From Leptolyngbya ohadii IS1 (lineage in GTDB: Bacteria; Cyanobacteriota; Cyanobacteriia; Elainellales; Elainellaceae), in contig NZ_NKFP01000002.1 in NCBI RefSeq assembly GCF_002215035.1, forward strand, positions 44,485 through 108,484: a DNA stretch of 64,000 nucleotides, written 5' to 3'. The notes under the pieces were generated by a model. It was not told the DNA's origin. It made no database searches and saw only the letters and a program-made list of their open reading frames with translations. Numbering within the stretch: the first letter of the stretch is position 1; every line of letters starts with the position of its first letter. This document shows, piece after piece, positions 16,710 through 27,000 of this stretch. The position numbers and the translations under genes were made by a program.

Positions 16710-17075
16710 ATGTCGTTTATAGACTTACAAGTCATGATACCAAAAGATTCCTGGCAAGGTACACCCCTTGCGCCAGATCAGCTTTTTAGTGCCGGTTTTA
16801 GGGACGGCATGAATCATCGTGCCCCCCATTCACAGTTTCAGGACAACACCCACTACCTCAAAGGCTACGCAGAGGGGTGTCGCTCCACGACCGAAAACCC
16901 AGAACTGACTGCATTTTGTCGAATTTCTGACCTTACGACTGCCCTACACTCGGTTCACCGCTGGGAACAGGACAGAGAACGACTGGGGTTTGGCAAAGTT
17001 GCATTGGGCTACCGCGATCGCTACTGGATGGTTCTGGTCACGAAAGATCTGCATGACTCAGTAATGCCCTTCTAA
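16710..17075 (+). CDS. Hypothetical protein, 121 residues
   Basis: A soluble protein with a conserved-looking middle (FSAGFRDGMNHRAPHSQFQD, HYLKGYAEGCRST), the pattern 'GFRDG...Y..GY..G' seen in small cyanobacterial plasmid proteins of unknown function. Start at 16710 or at the internal ATG giving MIPKDSWQG. No catalytic motif. It is followed 108 bases downstream by the coiled-coil protein at 17184 on the same strand. Confidence 0.5.
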   Translation: MSFIDLQVMIPKDSWQGTPLAPDQLFSAGFRDGMNHRAPHSQFQDNTHYLKGYAEGCRSTTENPELTAFCRISDLTTALHSVHRWEQDRERLGFGKVALGYRDRYWMVLVTKDLHDSVMPF

Positions 17076-17183
17076 ATCAATTTACTTGCAGGCGATCGCC
17101 CTTCCCAGTTGGAGAGAGGCGATCGCTCCCTTGTTGTTTGTCCACCCTTTGGAAACCCACCGCTGCCGTGGGTCAGCTTTGCA

Positions 17184-17699
17184 ATGCAAAAATTCACTGC
17201 CTTTCCCCGTCCAGCTTTTCCACCACCACAGTCTGAACCGGAAGAAGTTCTGGGAAATTCGATCGTTCTTGATCTTGATCAATTCCCAGAACTTCAATGG
17301 ATCTCCCGCTACCTCATTGCCCTGCATAGGCTCCAGGCTGACCGCGATCGTCTTGCTCAGGACATTCGGGCGATCGAGCAAGAGGGTGACGTTTACTTTG
17401 ACCAGTGGATTGAGCCTTACGTCAAAACCAAAAACGGCAAACAGTACACCTATCATCAACTGCGCTGGCTCACGGGCGAGTACAAAAAATCAGGTCAGCC
17501 CAAAGTCAAGACGAAGCACCTCTCTCATCAGCAAGTAGGCGAAGTCCGAGCGGCGATCGAGCGAGGGCAGCAGGTGAAAGCCCTCCAGGAGCAGCAATCG
17601 CTGATTGACGCACAGATAGTTCGTCTTAGGCAGCTTGTGCGGGGTACAGGAAGACGGATGAAACGGTTGAGCCATTCATCTCTTGCAGGGAGGGGGTGA
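17184..17699 (+). CDS. Helical protein preceding the initiator-like gene
   Basis: I use the ATG at 17184 (MQKFTAFPRPAF), giving 171 residues. The protein has a helical hairpin (LQADRDRLAQDIRAIEQEGD), the segment QYTYHQLRWLTGEYKKSGQP resembling a short DNA-contact motif, and a basic C-terminus (GTGRRMKRLSHSSLAGRG). Its stop lies three bases before the ATG of the initiator-like gene, with a GGGAGGGGG Shine-Dalgarno region inside its end, so the two are probably coupled. It contains one of three GTTCTGGGAA inverted repeats. Function unknown. Confidence 0.55.
   Translation: MQKFTAFPRPAFPPPQSEPEEVLGNSIVLDLDQFPELQWISRYLIALHRLQADRDRLAQDIRAIEQEGDVYFDQWIEPYVKTKNGKQYTYHQLRWLTGEYKKSGQPKVKTKHLSHQQVGEVRAAIERGQQVKALQEQQSLIDAQIVRLRQLVRGTGRRMKRLSHSSLAGRG
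17244..17295. repeat. GTTCTGGGAA inverted repeat, copy 1
   Basis: GAAGTTCTGGGAA at 17244-17256 is the exact reverse complement of TTCCCAGAACTTC at 17283-17295, separated by 26 bases. It lies inside the gene at 17184. The same arms recur at 18311-18357 and 53911-53955. Confidence 0.75.
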
Positions 17700-17701
17700 T
17701 C

Positions 17702-18739
17702 ATGATCCATAAAACATTGGAAGCAAACTCCATTCCCATTCCCCCGCAACTGGCAGGACTGCTGAAACAGACGCTGGGTAAATCTGGAACGGGGTTTGAT
17801 GAGAGTGCTTTTTTACAGCAGTTACATTACTGGACGGTTAATTCAGCCGTGTCTGGTTGGATCGTCGATGGAAGCAAATGGGTCTACAATTCGCTTAAGT
17901 CTTGGCAGCAGCAGTTTCCCTGGATGACGCAGTATGGGTTGAGGAAGGCGATCGCTAATCTGAAAAAGCTTGGACTGATTCAGACTGCTCAGCATTGGAT
18001 TACTTCTTATAAGCGCGTTATGTTTTATCGGATTGATTACGATCGGCTATCGGCTTTTGCTGGAGGCGCGTGCGGTCTTGTCACACCTCGATGTGCGAAC
18101 AGTGAGCCGATCGAGGTGTTGAGTGATCGCACAACCAATACAGAGACTTCTTCAGATAATTCTTCTTCAGAACAACAAACAGCTTTTGTTGTTGTTTCTC
18201 AAATGCATGAGGAAGAAGCTGGATCTGCTGAGGCTGGAGAAGCGGCAGGCGGTGAGCAAATTTTCAGTGTAGGAGTGGGCAGTGCAATAGGAGTGACTCT
18301 TTCCCCAGCCAGTTCTGGGAAAGTTCCTGAAATTCAAAGCGCAGAATTCCCAGAACTTGCAGAAGAGGTGGCTGAGGCGATCGAGCATCCTCCGAACGCT
18401 CCTTTACCTGAGGCTCTTAAGGAGGCGATCGAGCGGTTTCCTGACCGCGTGAAGCCTGCAATTGTCTACTTGCGACACCAGCAGCAGAAGCGGCAGATCA
18501 AGAATCCAGTGGGGTATTTGTATGAGGCGATCGTCCAGGGGTGGGAATTGACGGCTGAATCTTCTGAAGCTGGAGTTCCTGTTGGTTTTAGCCAGTGGTT
18601 CGATCGGGCAAGAGCGCAGGGGTTAGTTATTGCAGCAACGACGATCGAGGGGGTGCATCATACACTGCATATTCAACAAGGTTGGATACCTACAATGGAA
18701 GCTATGCGGAAATACTCAATAGCTGCTGCCGACCACTAA
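17702..18739 (+). CDS. Replication-initiator-like plasmid protein
   Basis: A 345-residue protein. I chose the ATG at 17702, seven bases after a GGGAGGGGG ribosome-binding region; a GTG at 17696 is also possible. The N-terminal half has a winged-helix-like segment (VYNSLKSWQQQFPWMTQYGL, KAIANLKKLGLIQT), as in replication proteins of phages and low-GC plasmids. A low-complexity S/E/A linker follows. The C-terminal region with AIVYLRHQQQKRQIKNPVGY and LYEAIVQGWEL resembles the DnaD-like C-terminal domain of replisome organisers. A plasmid replication role is inferred from architecture. Its tail is duplicated as a pseudogene at 61309-61625. Confidence 0.6.
   Translation: MIHKTLEANSIPIPPQLAGLLKQTLGKSGTGFDESAFLQQLHYWTVNSAVSGWIVDGSKWVYNSLKSWQQQFPWMTQYGLRKAIANLKKLGLIQTAQHWITSYKRVMFYRIDYDRLSAFAGGACGLVTPRCANSEPIEVLSDRTTNTETSSDNSSSEQQTAFVVVSQMHEEEAGSAEAGEAAGGEQIFSVGVGSAIGVTLSPASSGKVPEIQSAEFPELAEEVAEAIEHPPNAPLPEALKEAIERFPDRVKPAIVYLRHQQQKRQIKNPVGYLYEAIVQGWELTAESSEAGVPVGFSQWFDRARAQGLVIAATTIEGVHHTLHIQQGWIPTMEAMRKYSIAAADH
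18311..18357. repeat. GTTCTGGGAA inverted repeat, copy 2
   Basis: AGTTCTGGGAA at 18311-18321 is the exact reverse complement of TTCCCAGAACT at 18347-18357, separated by 25 bases. It lies inside the variable linker of the initiator-like gene. Confidence 0.75.
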
Positions 18740-18790
18740 TAAGCATTCACGTTTAGGAAAATTTAGAACATTTCTAGGTTTATACTTCAG

Positions 18791-18824
18791 GATAAAAGCT
18801 TACACTTAGTAGATAGCTTTTATC
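18791..18824. repeat. 10-bp hairpin upstream of the 115-residue gene
   Basis: GATAAAAGCT at 18791-18800 pairs with AGCTTTTATC at 18815-18824. It lies 22 bases upstream of the start codon at 18847 and is not followed by a T-run. The same hairpin is conserved base for base in the duplicated copy at 61677-61710, which suggests an operator or RNA element rather than chance. Confidence 0.6.
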
Positions 18825-18846
18825 AGTCTAAATAGAAGATAAAACA

Positions 18847-19194
18847 ATGAGCACAACTCCTGGCAAGTTGGAAATTACAGCCGCATACGTTCAAAACGCA
18901 GTCGATGTCATTCTCAAGACATTGGGTGAGCCTCAGACAGCTCAACAGAAGCGAGCATTGCAGGCATTCCGGGATGGAGACTCAACTCTGATCAAGCGGC
19001 TGTCGATCGCGAATTTACAGGACAACTATATCAAGTGCTTAGGCTATCTGATTTCTGCTCCTAAGCTCACTCCTCAAACAGACACGATTCTGGCTGAATC
19101 AGCTCGTTCTGCGGCTGATCATGTTCGCGATTTAACCTTAATCAATTTGAGCAATGCAATTTTGAAAGATGAAATGATTATTGGCGATGATTAG
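18847..19194 (+). CDS. Unknown plasmid protein, copy 1
   Basis: A 115-residue, mostly helical soluble protein beginning MSTTPGKLEITAAYVQNAVD. It has a single cysteine (YIKCLGYL) and no recognised motif. A close paralogue with about a dozen differences is encoded at 61733-62080, with the same upstream 107 bases and hairpin. Both follow the tail of a replication-initiator-like gene, so the pair of genes moved or duplicated as a unit. Confidence 0.65.
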   Translation: MSTTPGKLEITAAYVQNAVDVILKTLGEPQTAQQKRALQAFRDGDSTLIKRLSIANLQDNYIKCLGYLISAPKLTPQTDTILAESARSAADHVRDLTLINLSNAILKDEMIIGDD

Positions 19195-19233
19195 AGCTTA
19201 GTTTTAGAGAGAAACGTTTAGAAGTGAGTAACA

Positions 19234-20510
19234 GGATTCAGGTTTTAGCGAGAACCAAGTTGTTCCTGATCTGTTTGATGTGGTTCGGTTTCAGTCCCGC
19301 AAGCGGGATTCAGGTTTTAGCAAGGCAGCACCCACACTTACCAGACTGGATTCTTAGCAGTCATAAGTTTCAGTCCCGCAAGCGGGATTCAGGTTTTAGC
19401 GAGTAGTTGACATCCAGCAAGTCGATCGTTTTGTTCCAATGTTTCAGTCCCGCAAGCGGGATTCAGGTTTTAGCTAGTTTGACATCCGGATTGATATCCG
19501 CCTCAATTTTTTTAGTTTCAGTCCCGCAAGCGGGATTCAGGTTTTAACAAGTCAGCCCACGTCTTTATCGAGCTGGTTCCTGAAGATTGTTTCAGTCCCG
19601 CAAGCGGGATTCAGGTTTTAGTAAGCAATGTGAGTACTTTACACAACGTTCAATTAGAATTTGTTTCAGTCCCGCAAGCGGGATTCAGGTTTTATCAAGT
19701 TCTCTTTTTCGTGAGAGAGGGGTGAAAACTGGGTTTTGTTTCAGTCCCGCAAGCGGGATTCAGGTTCTAGCAAGCAATGTGAGTACTTTACACAACGTTC
19801 AATGAGAATTTGTTTCATTCCCGCAAGCGGGATTCAGGTTTTAGCAAGGTAATGCAATATGTTGCCCTACTGCTTTAATCTGCTGTTTCCGTCCCGCAAG
19901 CGGGATTCAGGTTTTAGCAAGTATCCTACCGATCTCTCAGGGGTTAGGAATGTAATACGTTTCAGTCCCGCAAGCGGGATTCCGGTTTTAGCAAGCGGAA
20001 TGGATCGGGTGAAGGCAGAGCTGACAGCCGTGTTTCAGTCCCGCAAGCGGGATTCAGGTATTAGCAAGCAAACTCGATCGCCTCTCCCACGCTGCCCTCA
20101 GAATGCGGTTTCAGTCCCGCAAGCGGGATTCAGGGTTTAGCAAGTCTTAATCGGTTCCGGTGTCCGATCGATAATCGCCTGGTTTCAGTCCCGCAAGCGG
20201 GACTCAGGTTTTAGCAAGCCGTCCGGGGCAGGACACCACAACAGGATTTGAAGTGTTTCAGTCCCGCACGCGGGATTCAGGTTTTAGCAAGAAACAAAGC
20301 GGATACAGCGGCAAAGTCGAGTCACTTTGTTTCAGTCACGCAAGCGGGATTCAGGTTTTAGCAAGGTTCTTCCGTTAATCTTCTGTAGATAAAGAATTCC
20401 GTTTCAGTCCCGCAAGCGGGCTTCAGGTTTTAGCAAGGCAAGACGTAAGCCTAAGTAGGCTGAAATGGGAGGAGTTTCAGGCCCGCAAGCGGGATTCAGG
20501 TTTTAGCAAG
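19234..20510 (-). CRISPR. CRISPR array 1, type I-D, leftward
   Basis: Seventeen full 37-base repeats start at 19288, 19367, 19441, 19515, 19589, 19663, 19738, 19812, 19885, 19959, 20032, 20108, 20182, 20255, 20329, 20401 and 20474. A truncated trailer repeat lies at 19234-19252. On the plus strand the repeat reads GTTTCAGTCCCGCAAGCGGG then ATTCAGGTTTTAGCAAG. Read as the transcript (minus strand) it ends GGGACTGAAAC, the 3' end typical of cyanobacterial I-D repeats. Spacers are 35-42 bases. Only the repeat at 19288 matches the consensus; each of the other sixteen has exactly one substitution. Spacers 19626-19662 and 19775-19811 differ at one base. Orientation is inferred from repeat end and leader. 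Confidence 0.97.
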
Positions 20511-20787
20511 TCCGTAGCGTGAAACTCTTACTACAAGCAGCTTCTAAAAGCCGTTTTCGCAAACCTCAAAATTTGAGCCGATTCAGAGCTTCAGAAGACA
20601 GACGATCGCCCCCTCTTTAAGGGATTTAGATTCTCGAACCTATTAATTTGTCAAGGTTCTAGTCATTTTCGCGAACCCCCCAGGGTTTTTGACCCCGCTT
20701 CGGTTTGCGAAAAATTATGCTCTTATCATAGTCAAAACATTCCTGGGCTGTCGAGATGTTGAGTGTGAATAAGAGCTAACTTAATAC
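20511..20787 (-). promoter_or_regulatory. Leader of CRISPR array 1
   Basis: The stretch between the array and the WYL gene has no coding frame. Read leftward it contains a box at about 20654-20713 with TTTTTCGCAAACCGAAGCGG, GGTC, a run of A, CCC, GGGGGG and TTCGCGAAAATG. The same box occurs in the leader of array 2 at 32457-32517. Nearer the array, TTTGCGAAAACGGCTTTTAGAA and the terminal GCTACGGA also match array 2 (CTTTGCGAAAAGTGGCTC and GCTGCGGA). The TTTTCGC...GCGAAAA arms are inverted repeats. Confidence 0.75.
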
Positions 20788-21747
20788 TTAGCCCTCTCGA
20801 TTTTCATAGTTCAAAAATGCCCTTCTCAGAACATCCTGTATTTCATCCGCAAACCACTGCGGCTCGATCACTTTAGCACTAGCTCCATACTGTAAGATTC
20901 GCTGGCGAAACCAGAATAGGTATTCTTCCTCAGTAATGATCTCTACGAACCCTGCTTCATCCTGTCGCAATTGTTCCTTCTCCTGAGAGCGGCGAGGTTT
21001 GTAGGTACTTAAATCACCAAAGAGGCGATACCGAATCGTTAGTGTCGGGAACAGACTGTAAGTCCAGGGCGTTTGAGATGCGGCTCCAATGCGAAGAATC
21101 CGATCGATCCGAAACATAAAATTTTGGTCAACGTTGGGGAGGTAGTCAAACCGACGGCTCCTCATAGTTGGGACGACCGCAAAAAGGTAAAGTACACCGT
21201 TATGTAGTCTCAACTCGCATTTGTCTAAGTCCCAAGCTGCTTCTCTCCCCTTGCTGCTGCAATACCAAAGGACGAAACGACGTTTTTGCTGAATGCGCTG
21301 TTGGAGGAGCCGTACCGTCTGGTCGATCGCCTCATCGCTGTAATCCACAGGAGGATGAAAATCAACTTTTAGGGTGGAGGATTGAACTGCGCTGCGAATA
21401 TTGCCAATTCGATAAAGCTGGCTCGCCTGGGTAGAAAATCCCATGTCAGCCAGAACATGCGCTGCCAAGACAAGAGACTCCCGTTGCTCCTCTGCCAGCA
21501 GTACCGGGAAGACCGATTCGACTAACCGATAGGGGCAATTTGGAGCACCCTGAATTTGAAAGCCGCAAGACCGTAACTTTCTAATGGTTCGCTCGATCTT
21601 CTGGTCTAAATCCACTGCGACAAAACCGCGATCGCCCAGCGCAATTTCTAACTCTGCCTTTTTATGGGGCTTTTCAGCCAGGAGCTTCAGAATTTCTAGC
21701 GCAAAGCTCAGAGGATTAGAAGAAATAACATCACTTTTTGATGTCAT
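20788..21747 (-). CDS. WYL-domain transcriptional regulator of the I-D locus
   Basis: A 319-residue regulator with an N-terminal winged helix (about 10-75, HKKAELEIALGDRGFVAVDL) and a WYL-type core (FVLWYCSSKGREAAWDLDKC, VLYLFAVVPTMRSRRFDYL). The C-terminal part is a WCX-like extension (EEEYLFWFRQRILQYGASAK). WYL proteins are known regulators of cyanobacterial CRISPR-Cas loci, including the Synechocystis I-D system. It is divergent from cas3; the two reading frames overlap by seven bases at their starts, so their promoters must lie within each other's coding sequence or one start is further in. Confidence 0.9.
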   Translation of the reverse strand: MTSKSDVISSNPLSFALEILKLLAEKPHKKAELEIALGDRGFVAVDLDQKIERTIRKLRSCGFQIQGAPNCPYRLVESVFPVLLAEEQRESLVLAAHVLADMGFSTQASQLYRIGNIRSAVQSSTLKVDFHPPVDYSDEAIDQTVRLLQQRIQQKRRFVLWYCSSKGREAAWDLDKCELRLHNGVLYLFAVVPTMRSRRFDYLPNVDQNFMFRIDRILRIGAASQTPWTYSLFPTLTIRYRLFGDLSTYKPRRSQEKEQLRQDEAGFVEIITEEEYLFWFRQRILQYGASAKVIEPQWFADEIQDVLRRAFLNYENREG

Positions 21748-23984
21748 TTGTTTTCAGACAGGTATTAGACTTGCTTCAACGACATCCTCAGCCTACCGTG
21801 AAAATTCTTCTCAAGCCACTGTATTCACAACTTAACTCCGGACTGGGGCATTGTCCGTTGGGCTGCACTCAGCAGTGCCGAGTTCGTAAGCAAGCTCCTG
21901 AGTTTGCCAGCAGCCTAGATGCGGAATGCCCCCTTTCCTCCCACCAGGCGCAGACCTATGCCGAGGTGATGCAGGGAGATGCAGAAATTATCTTCAACAC
22001 CTCTTCCACGGGGGACGGTAAATCGCTTGCGGCGACACTCCCCATTTTGCTGAATCCTTCTCTGCGAGTCATCAGCCTTTACCCGACGATCGAACTGGTG
22101 GCGGATCAGGAGCGGCAGATCAAGGGCGATAGCAGCAAACAACTGCTGGGATACTGCGATCGATTCAATGTCGCACAGCAGGTTCGGATTGACAGCTTAT
22201 ATGGCGCAGAATTGGCTCGTCGCGTTGCAGCCGCCGCTAAGGGCAATCGATTTAAGGAATTACTGAAAGCAATCCGGCAACAATCCATCATTCTGACCAA
22301 CCCCGATATCTTTCATTTGATGGCTCACTTCCGGTATCAAGATCCTGCCTATAGTCGGGCGGAGTTACCGATCACCTTAACTCGCCATCTCGATCTCTAT
22401 ATTGCAGATGAATTTCATATCTTTGGTGTTCATCAGGAAGCCGCTATCCTGAACTGTCTTCTGCTGATTCGGTACAACCGTTCCAAAAGAAGACGGATGA
22501 AGTTTTTATTTACATCCGCCACACCCAAACCATCCTTTATTCAAACGTTAAAAGCTGCTGGATTCAAAGTCTCGCAGGTTGCGGGAAATTATTTGAGTGA
22601 ACCCGCACCCGGATTTCGGCAAATTGCTCAACCCGTTGAACTGGAATTTGCACTGCTAAACCCCGAAACTGATGCGCTAGCCTGGATCACAGAGCAACTA
22701 GAGCAGATTCAGGCTACCTTGAGCCAGGAAGGACGCGGACGAGGGTTAATCATCCTCAATTCCGTTGCGCTGGTCAGCCGGGTGGTAAGACTTCTACAAA
22801 CCTTACTGCCGGAGAATCAAGTTCTGGTTCGGGAAATCAGCGGACGGATCGATCGCCAGGAACGGGAGAAAATCCAGGCAGAGTTAGCCAATGCCCCTCA
22901 ATCGGTTTTGATTATTGCAACTTCAGCAGTGGATGTGGGAGTTGACTTTAAAATTCACCTGCTGATCTTTGAGGCAAGCGATTCAGCAACCTCAATTCAA
23001 CGGCTGGGAAGATTGGGTCGTCATGCTGGATTTTCCTGTTACAAAGCGTTTGTCCTGATTCCGGCTCGGACTCCCTGGGTAATAGCACGACTCAAAGATC
23101 AGTTAAAAGATGGACAGGTGATTAGTCGAATTCGATCGCAGTTTGATGAACTGGATTTCCGCACCGTGATTGAGGAGGCATTCGACCCACCCAAAGAATT
23201 TGAGCAGTATCGCACCTGTTGGGGCGCACTTCAGGCACAGGGAATGTTAATCAATATGAGTCGTTCTCGCAGCGAAGCGGAAATTATGCAGCCGCTTCAG
23301 GAACTGCTCAAAGCTGACCTGAGACAGGTCTATGGGGAACAGCTTGATAAAAAGCGCAACCATTGGTTTGCCTTGAGCAATGATCCTACAGGGACGGGTA
23401 AAGCCGTTCAGCGCGAACTACTGCGATTTAGAGGGAGATCAGATTTGCAGGCTGCGGTCTGGGATGGTTCTCGCTTCTATCACTATGACCTGCTGAAGCT
23501 CTTACCTCATGTCGAAGTAGAGGTAATCGATCGCGATAGCTTCCTGAACGCTGCAATTCAGCACAATCACGCCGACACAGAATTTGACGATCGCTATATT
23601 CAGCTCTATCTCAAAGTCGTCCGCTGGGTCGATCAGCGATTCTCTATCAGCTTAGAATGCAATCGCAGCAGCGAAAAATTACACCCCTGCACTCTATCCC
23701 TGATCGATCGAATTAGTATCACCGGACATCCTCAAGTTGAAGTCAGCCACTGCATCAAAAAGCAAAAGCTGCTCGCGTTTCTGGTCGAAGTCGATCGCCA
23801 TCATCAAAGCAGTCACTGGAATATTAGCAACCAGCTTCACCTAAGTCCTACATTTGGTCTTTATCGGCTGATTGATGGGGAAGGAACTGCCTATGCTTGT
23901 GCATTTAATCAGGATGCTTTACTGCTGGAGGCTTTAAAGTGGCGGATTAAACGCTGTGAAAAGTCCAAAGCTTTTATCTTTTAA
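21741..23984 (+). CDS. cas3: Type I-D Cas3 helicase
   Basis: The ATG at 21741 gives 747 residues. This is the DEAD-like helicase of type I-D systems, without a fused HD nuclease. Walker A is NTSSTGDGKSLAA (89-95), the DEAD box variant is ADEFHIFG (223-226), motif III is TSAT, and motif VI is IQRLGRLGRHAG. An N-terminal cysteine set (GHCPLGCTQQC) may bind metal. In the I-D interference complex this helicase unwinds target DNA for degradation by the HD domain of Cas10d. It is the first gene of the cas operon and diverges from the WYL regulator. Confidence 0.95.
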   Translation: MSFVFRQVLDLLQRHPQPTVKILLKPLYSQLNSGLGHCPLGCTQQCRVRKQAPEFASSLDAECPLSSHQAQTYAEVMQGDAEIIFNTSSTGDGKSLAATLPILLNPSLRVISLYPTIELVADQERQIKGDSSKQLLGYCDRFNVAQQVRIDSLYGAELARRVAAAAKGNRFKELLKAIRQQSIILTNPDIFHLMAHFRYQDPAYSRAELPITLTRHLDLYIADEFHIFGVHQEAAILNCLLLIRYNRSKRRRMKFLFTSATPKPSFIQTLKAAGFKVSQVAGNYLSEPAPGFRQIAQPVELEFALLNPETDALAWITEQLEQIQATLSQEGRGRGLIILNSVALVSRVVRLLQTLLPENQVLVREISGRIDRQEREKIQAELANAPQSVLIIATSAVDVGVDFKIHLLIFEASDSATSIQRLGRLGRHAGFSCYKAFVLIPARTPWVIARLKDQLKDGQVISRIRSQFDELDFRTVIEEAFDPPKEFEQYRTCWGALQAQGMLINMSRSRSEAEIMQPLQELLKADLRQVYGEQLDKKRNHWFALSNDPTGTGKAVQRELLRFRGRSDLQAAVWDGSRFYHYDLLKLLPHVEVEVIDRDSFLNAAIQHNHADTEFDDRYIQLYLKVVRWVDQRFSISLECNRSSEKLHPCTLSLIDRISITGHPQVEVSHCIKKQKLLAFLVEVDRHHQSSHWNISNQLHLSPTFGLYRLIDGEGTAYACAFNQDALLLEALKWRIKRCEKSKAFIF

Positions 23985-24036
23985 TACATCACTTAATATA
24001 TATCGCTCAATTTAAATCACCTAACTTCAAAAAGCC

Positions 24037-27000
24037 ATGACTACACTCCTTCAAACTCTCCTGGTTGAAACTCTACCTGAAGATACTGATCCCATCTTGC
24101 GATCGTTCATTGAAACCATTTTGCCTGGGATTGAACGAGAGTTTTCCCTCATAACCGCTTTGGGTGGTTCGGAGGACGTTCATTACCAGGCGCTTTGTCG
24201 CTCAGGAGAACCGCTCGAAAAGGCACGTCAAATCGCCTTTAAGTTTGCGAATAAGCCAGACCAGAGCTTACTGGTTCATGTTCTAAACGCTCTGCTCACA
24301 GCATGGAATCTAAGCCAATTTCTACCGCCCCATCTTCATCTCTCAGAAGTCGAAAAACGTTTACTTTGTTTGGGAATGACGCTGCATGACTACGACAAGG
24401 TAGAACGGGGACAGATCCAGGAATTAGTCCTTCCTAAAGCGCATGAAATTCCGAAAATTCTAGAGGTATGTGAACAGTGGGGCGATCGCCTCAACTTTCA
24501 GACGTTCTGGACAGACTGGAAAGATTATCTGCTGGATATTGCTTATCTTGCTCAAAATACTCAGTTTAGCCGTAACAGTAATCCACTGGTTTCAATCTGG
24601 GAGCAGGCTAGCAATCGAGAATTTCACCATGACGATCGCCGTTTAGATAGCCCACTGCGTCACTTATTGGCGTTCGGGGATATTGCGGTTCACATGAATG
24701 ATCCAGCAGATATTGTTACCACTACGAGGGGCGATCGGCTACGCGATCATTTAGATTGGCTGGAAATTCGCCAAAAGTTAACTTATCATCGCCTGCGAGA
24801 TTGTCGAGGACTGCTGACGAATCAGATTCACAACGCAGTCGTTCATTTTGCCCATGATTTAAACTGGGAACCCATCCTGTACTTTGCTCAAGGTACGGTT
24901 TATCTTGCCCCTGAGAATTCAAGCACCCCAACACTAAAAGATATTCAAGAAACTGTATGGCACACCATTATTCATGGAGATGAAGAGAGGAATCAGACTG
25001 GACTTACAGAATACTTGAGTAATGGAGATATTGGATTCATTCGAGATGGCAAGGGACTTAGACCAGCACCTTTAGCACTTGAGTTTTTTACGCCCATTGA
25101 ACTAATTAATTTGTTACCCTTTATTACAGAGACTAAAGTTGCAAACTTCAAAGAGCCTGCCACACCTAAGCGATTAAAGCCAGAGGACAAAAAAGATCCT
25201 GTAAAACAAGCAGAGAAACGTCAAAAAATTTTAGTAGGGCTGGAGGAAGCTGCACCAAATCAATTAGAACGAAGCTCGATACAGAAATTTTTAGATAGCG
25301 GAGGTGACATTCGTGCAGATCGGATTGCAGAAGCAATTATTTTTATGCAAAGGGAGTTCTTTAGCAAGAACAAGGACTTTCCTACTCGGATACTTAACCT
25401 CCTAAACTTGCAGGATTGTGTAACTCCTGAGCAAACCCAAGTTCAGTCCGGAGGTACAATCAACGGATGGTACTATGCCGCTGCAAAATATATTGCGAGA
25501 CACCCAAGCTTAAACCTGGATGAGGTGTCAGAAAGGATTACGAGCCTTTCTAAGGCTATAGCAGAGTGGGCACATCAAGAAAAACTGCTCTCGTCGTACA
25601 CAATTTCAGCACGCAATGATTTTTTTGAATACATTGCTAACTACCTAGAGATTTTAGGCTGGCATCAATATACATCAAGTTTTCAGAACGAATTTAATGT
25701 CTACTCACTTGCAAAAATCAAAAATAAGCCTATTTGCTCTCTTGGTGGCGGTGAGTACGTTGCAGAGGAACAAGAAATCTCCGTCGTTTTATTTAAGCCC
25801 CAGCAGTACAGCAATAAAAACGCACTGGGCGGGGGGCGAATTAAGCGCGGAATTTCAAAAATCTGGTCGCTGGAAATGCTGCTCCGGCAGGCATACTGGA
25901 AGGCTCCTGCGGGCAAGCTAGAAGAACAGCAGCCCATTTTCCTTTATGTGTTTCCTGCCTATGTCTATTCCCCCCAAACGGCTAAAGCAATCAAGCTACT
26001 GATGAATGAGTTGAAAAGAGTCAACCTTTGGGAAGTCCGAAAACACTGGGTAGAAGGCAGCATGGCATCGATCGCACTACAAACACTAATCCGGCGGGGA
26101 GAAGACGAAGTAGATGCAGGACAATATGGTGATCGCTATTCCAATCGAGATTTGCCGTTTATGGCGATGACCTACACCACAACCAGAGGCAAAACGCTCA
26201 CCGATGCCTGGGTAGAGCCTGCTTTCCTGGCATTAGCCCTGCCCCGACTTCTGGGGGTAAAAGCGATCGCCACTGCCAGCCCTGACCCACTCTACGCCAG
26301 CGACAAAGAGTTTTTTGAGACGGTAAAGCTGGATGGCGCTGCGGGATTCTGGAATCTATTGGGGCTAAACTCATCTTTGCGATTGCAGGAATTAGACGCA
26401 GCTTTGCAGAGATTGCTGACGGTTTATACATTACATCTCGATAACCGCAGTTCTCCACCTGATGCTCGATGGCAGGCACTTAACGGAACTGTCCGCGATT
26501 TGGCTACAGATGTATTGAATGTATTTGCGATCGCTAATGAAGGATTTCGACGCAATAAACAAGATCCAGGAGGAAAAGATGTTGAACGAATCTGGAAGTT
26601 TGCCCAAATTTGGGCGAAGGGAGATAATGTGATGCAAGACAAACTAAAAATTACCCAGCGACTTGTGCAGGAATATCGCAAGTTTTATCAGGTGAGTCTA
26701 TCAGAGTCCAGCCATGCAATTCTGCTGCCCCTGTCCAAAGCCCTGGAAGCAATTTTGACAACGCCTGAACATTTAGATTCAGAAGAAATTATTCTACAGG
26801 GAGCTGGTCAACTCAAAGACGCGATCGATCGTCGGGAGGCTTACCATCGTCCGATCTTGATGAATAAGTCAATCGACTACTCGACCCGTCAAGAGCAAGA
26901 GCTGACCGCCATTCATGCCTTTATGACAACTTGCGTGAAGGAATTGTTTGAGAAACAGTACAAAGGCGATCGAGCCTTACTTCAGGAGAATCGAAACCGG

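Noticed and set aside
19224..20140. Open frames running through CRISPR array 1
   Set aside because: They are translations of the 37-base repeats and spacers; their repeated residues arise from the array period.
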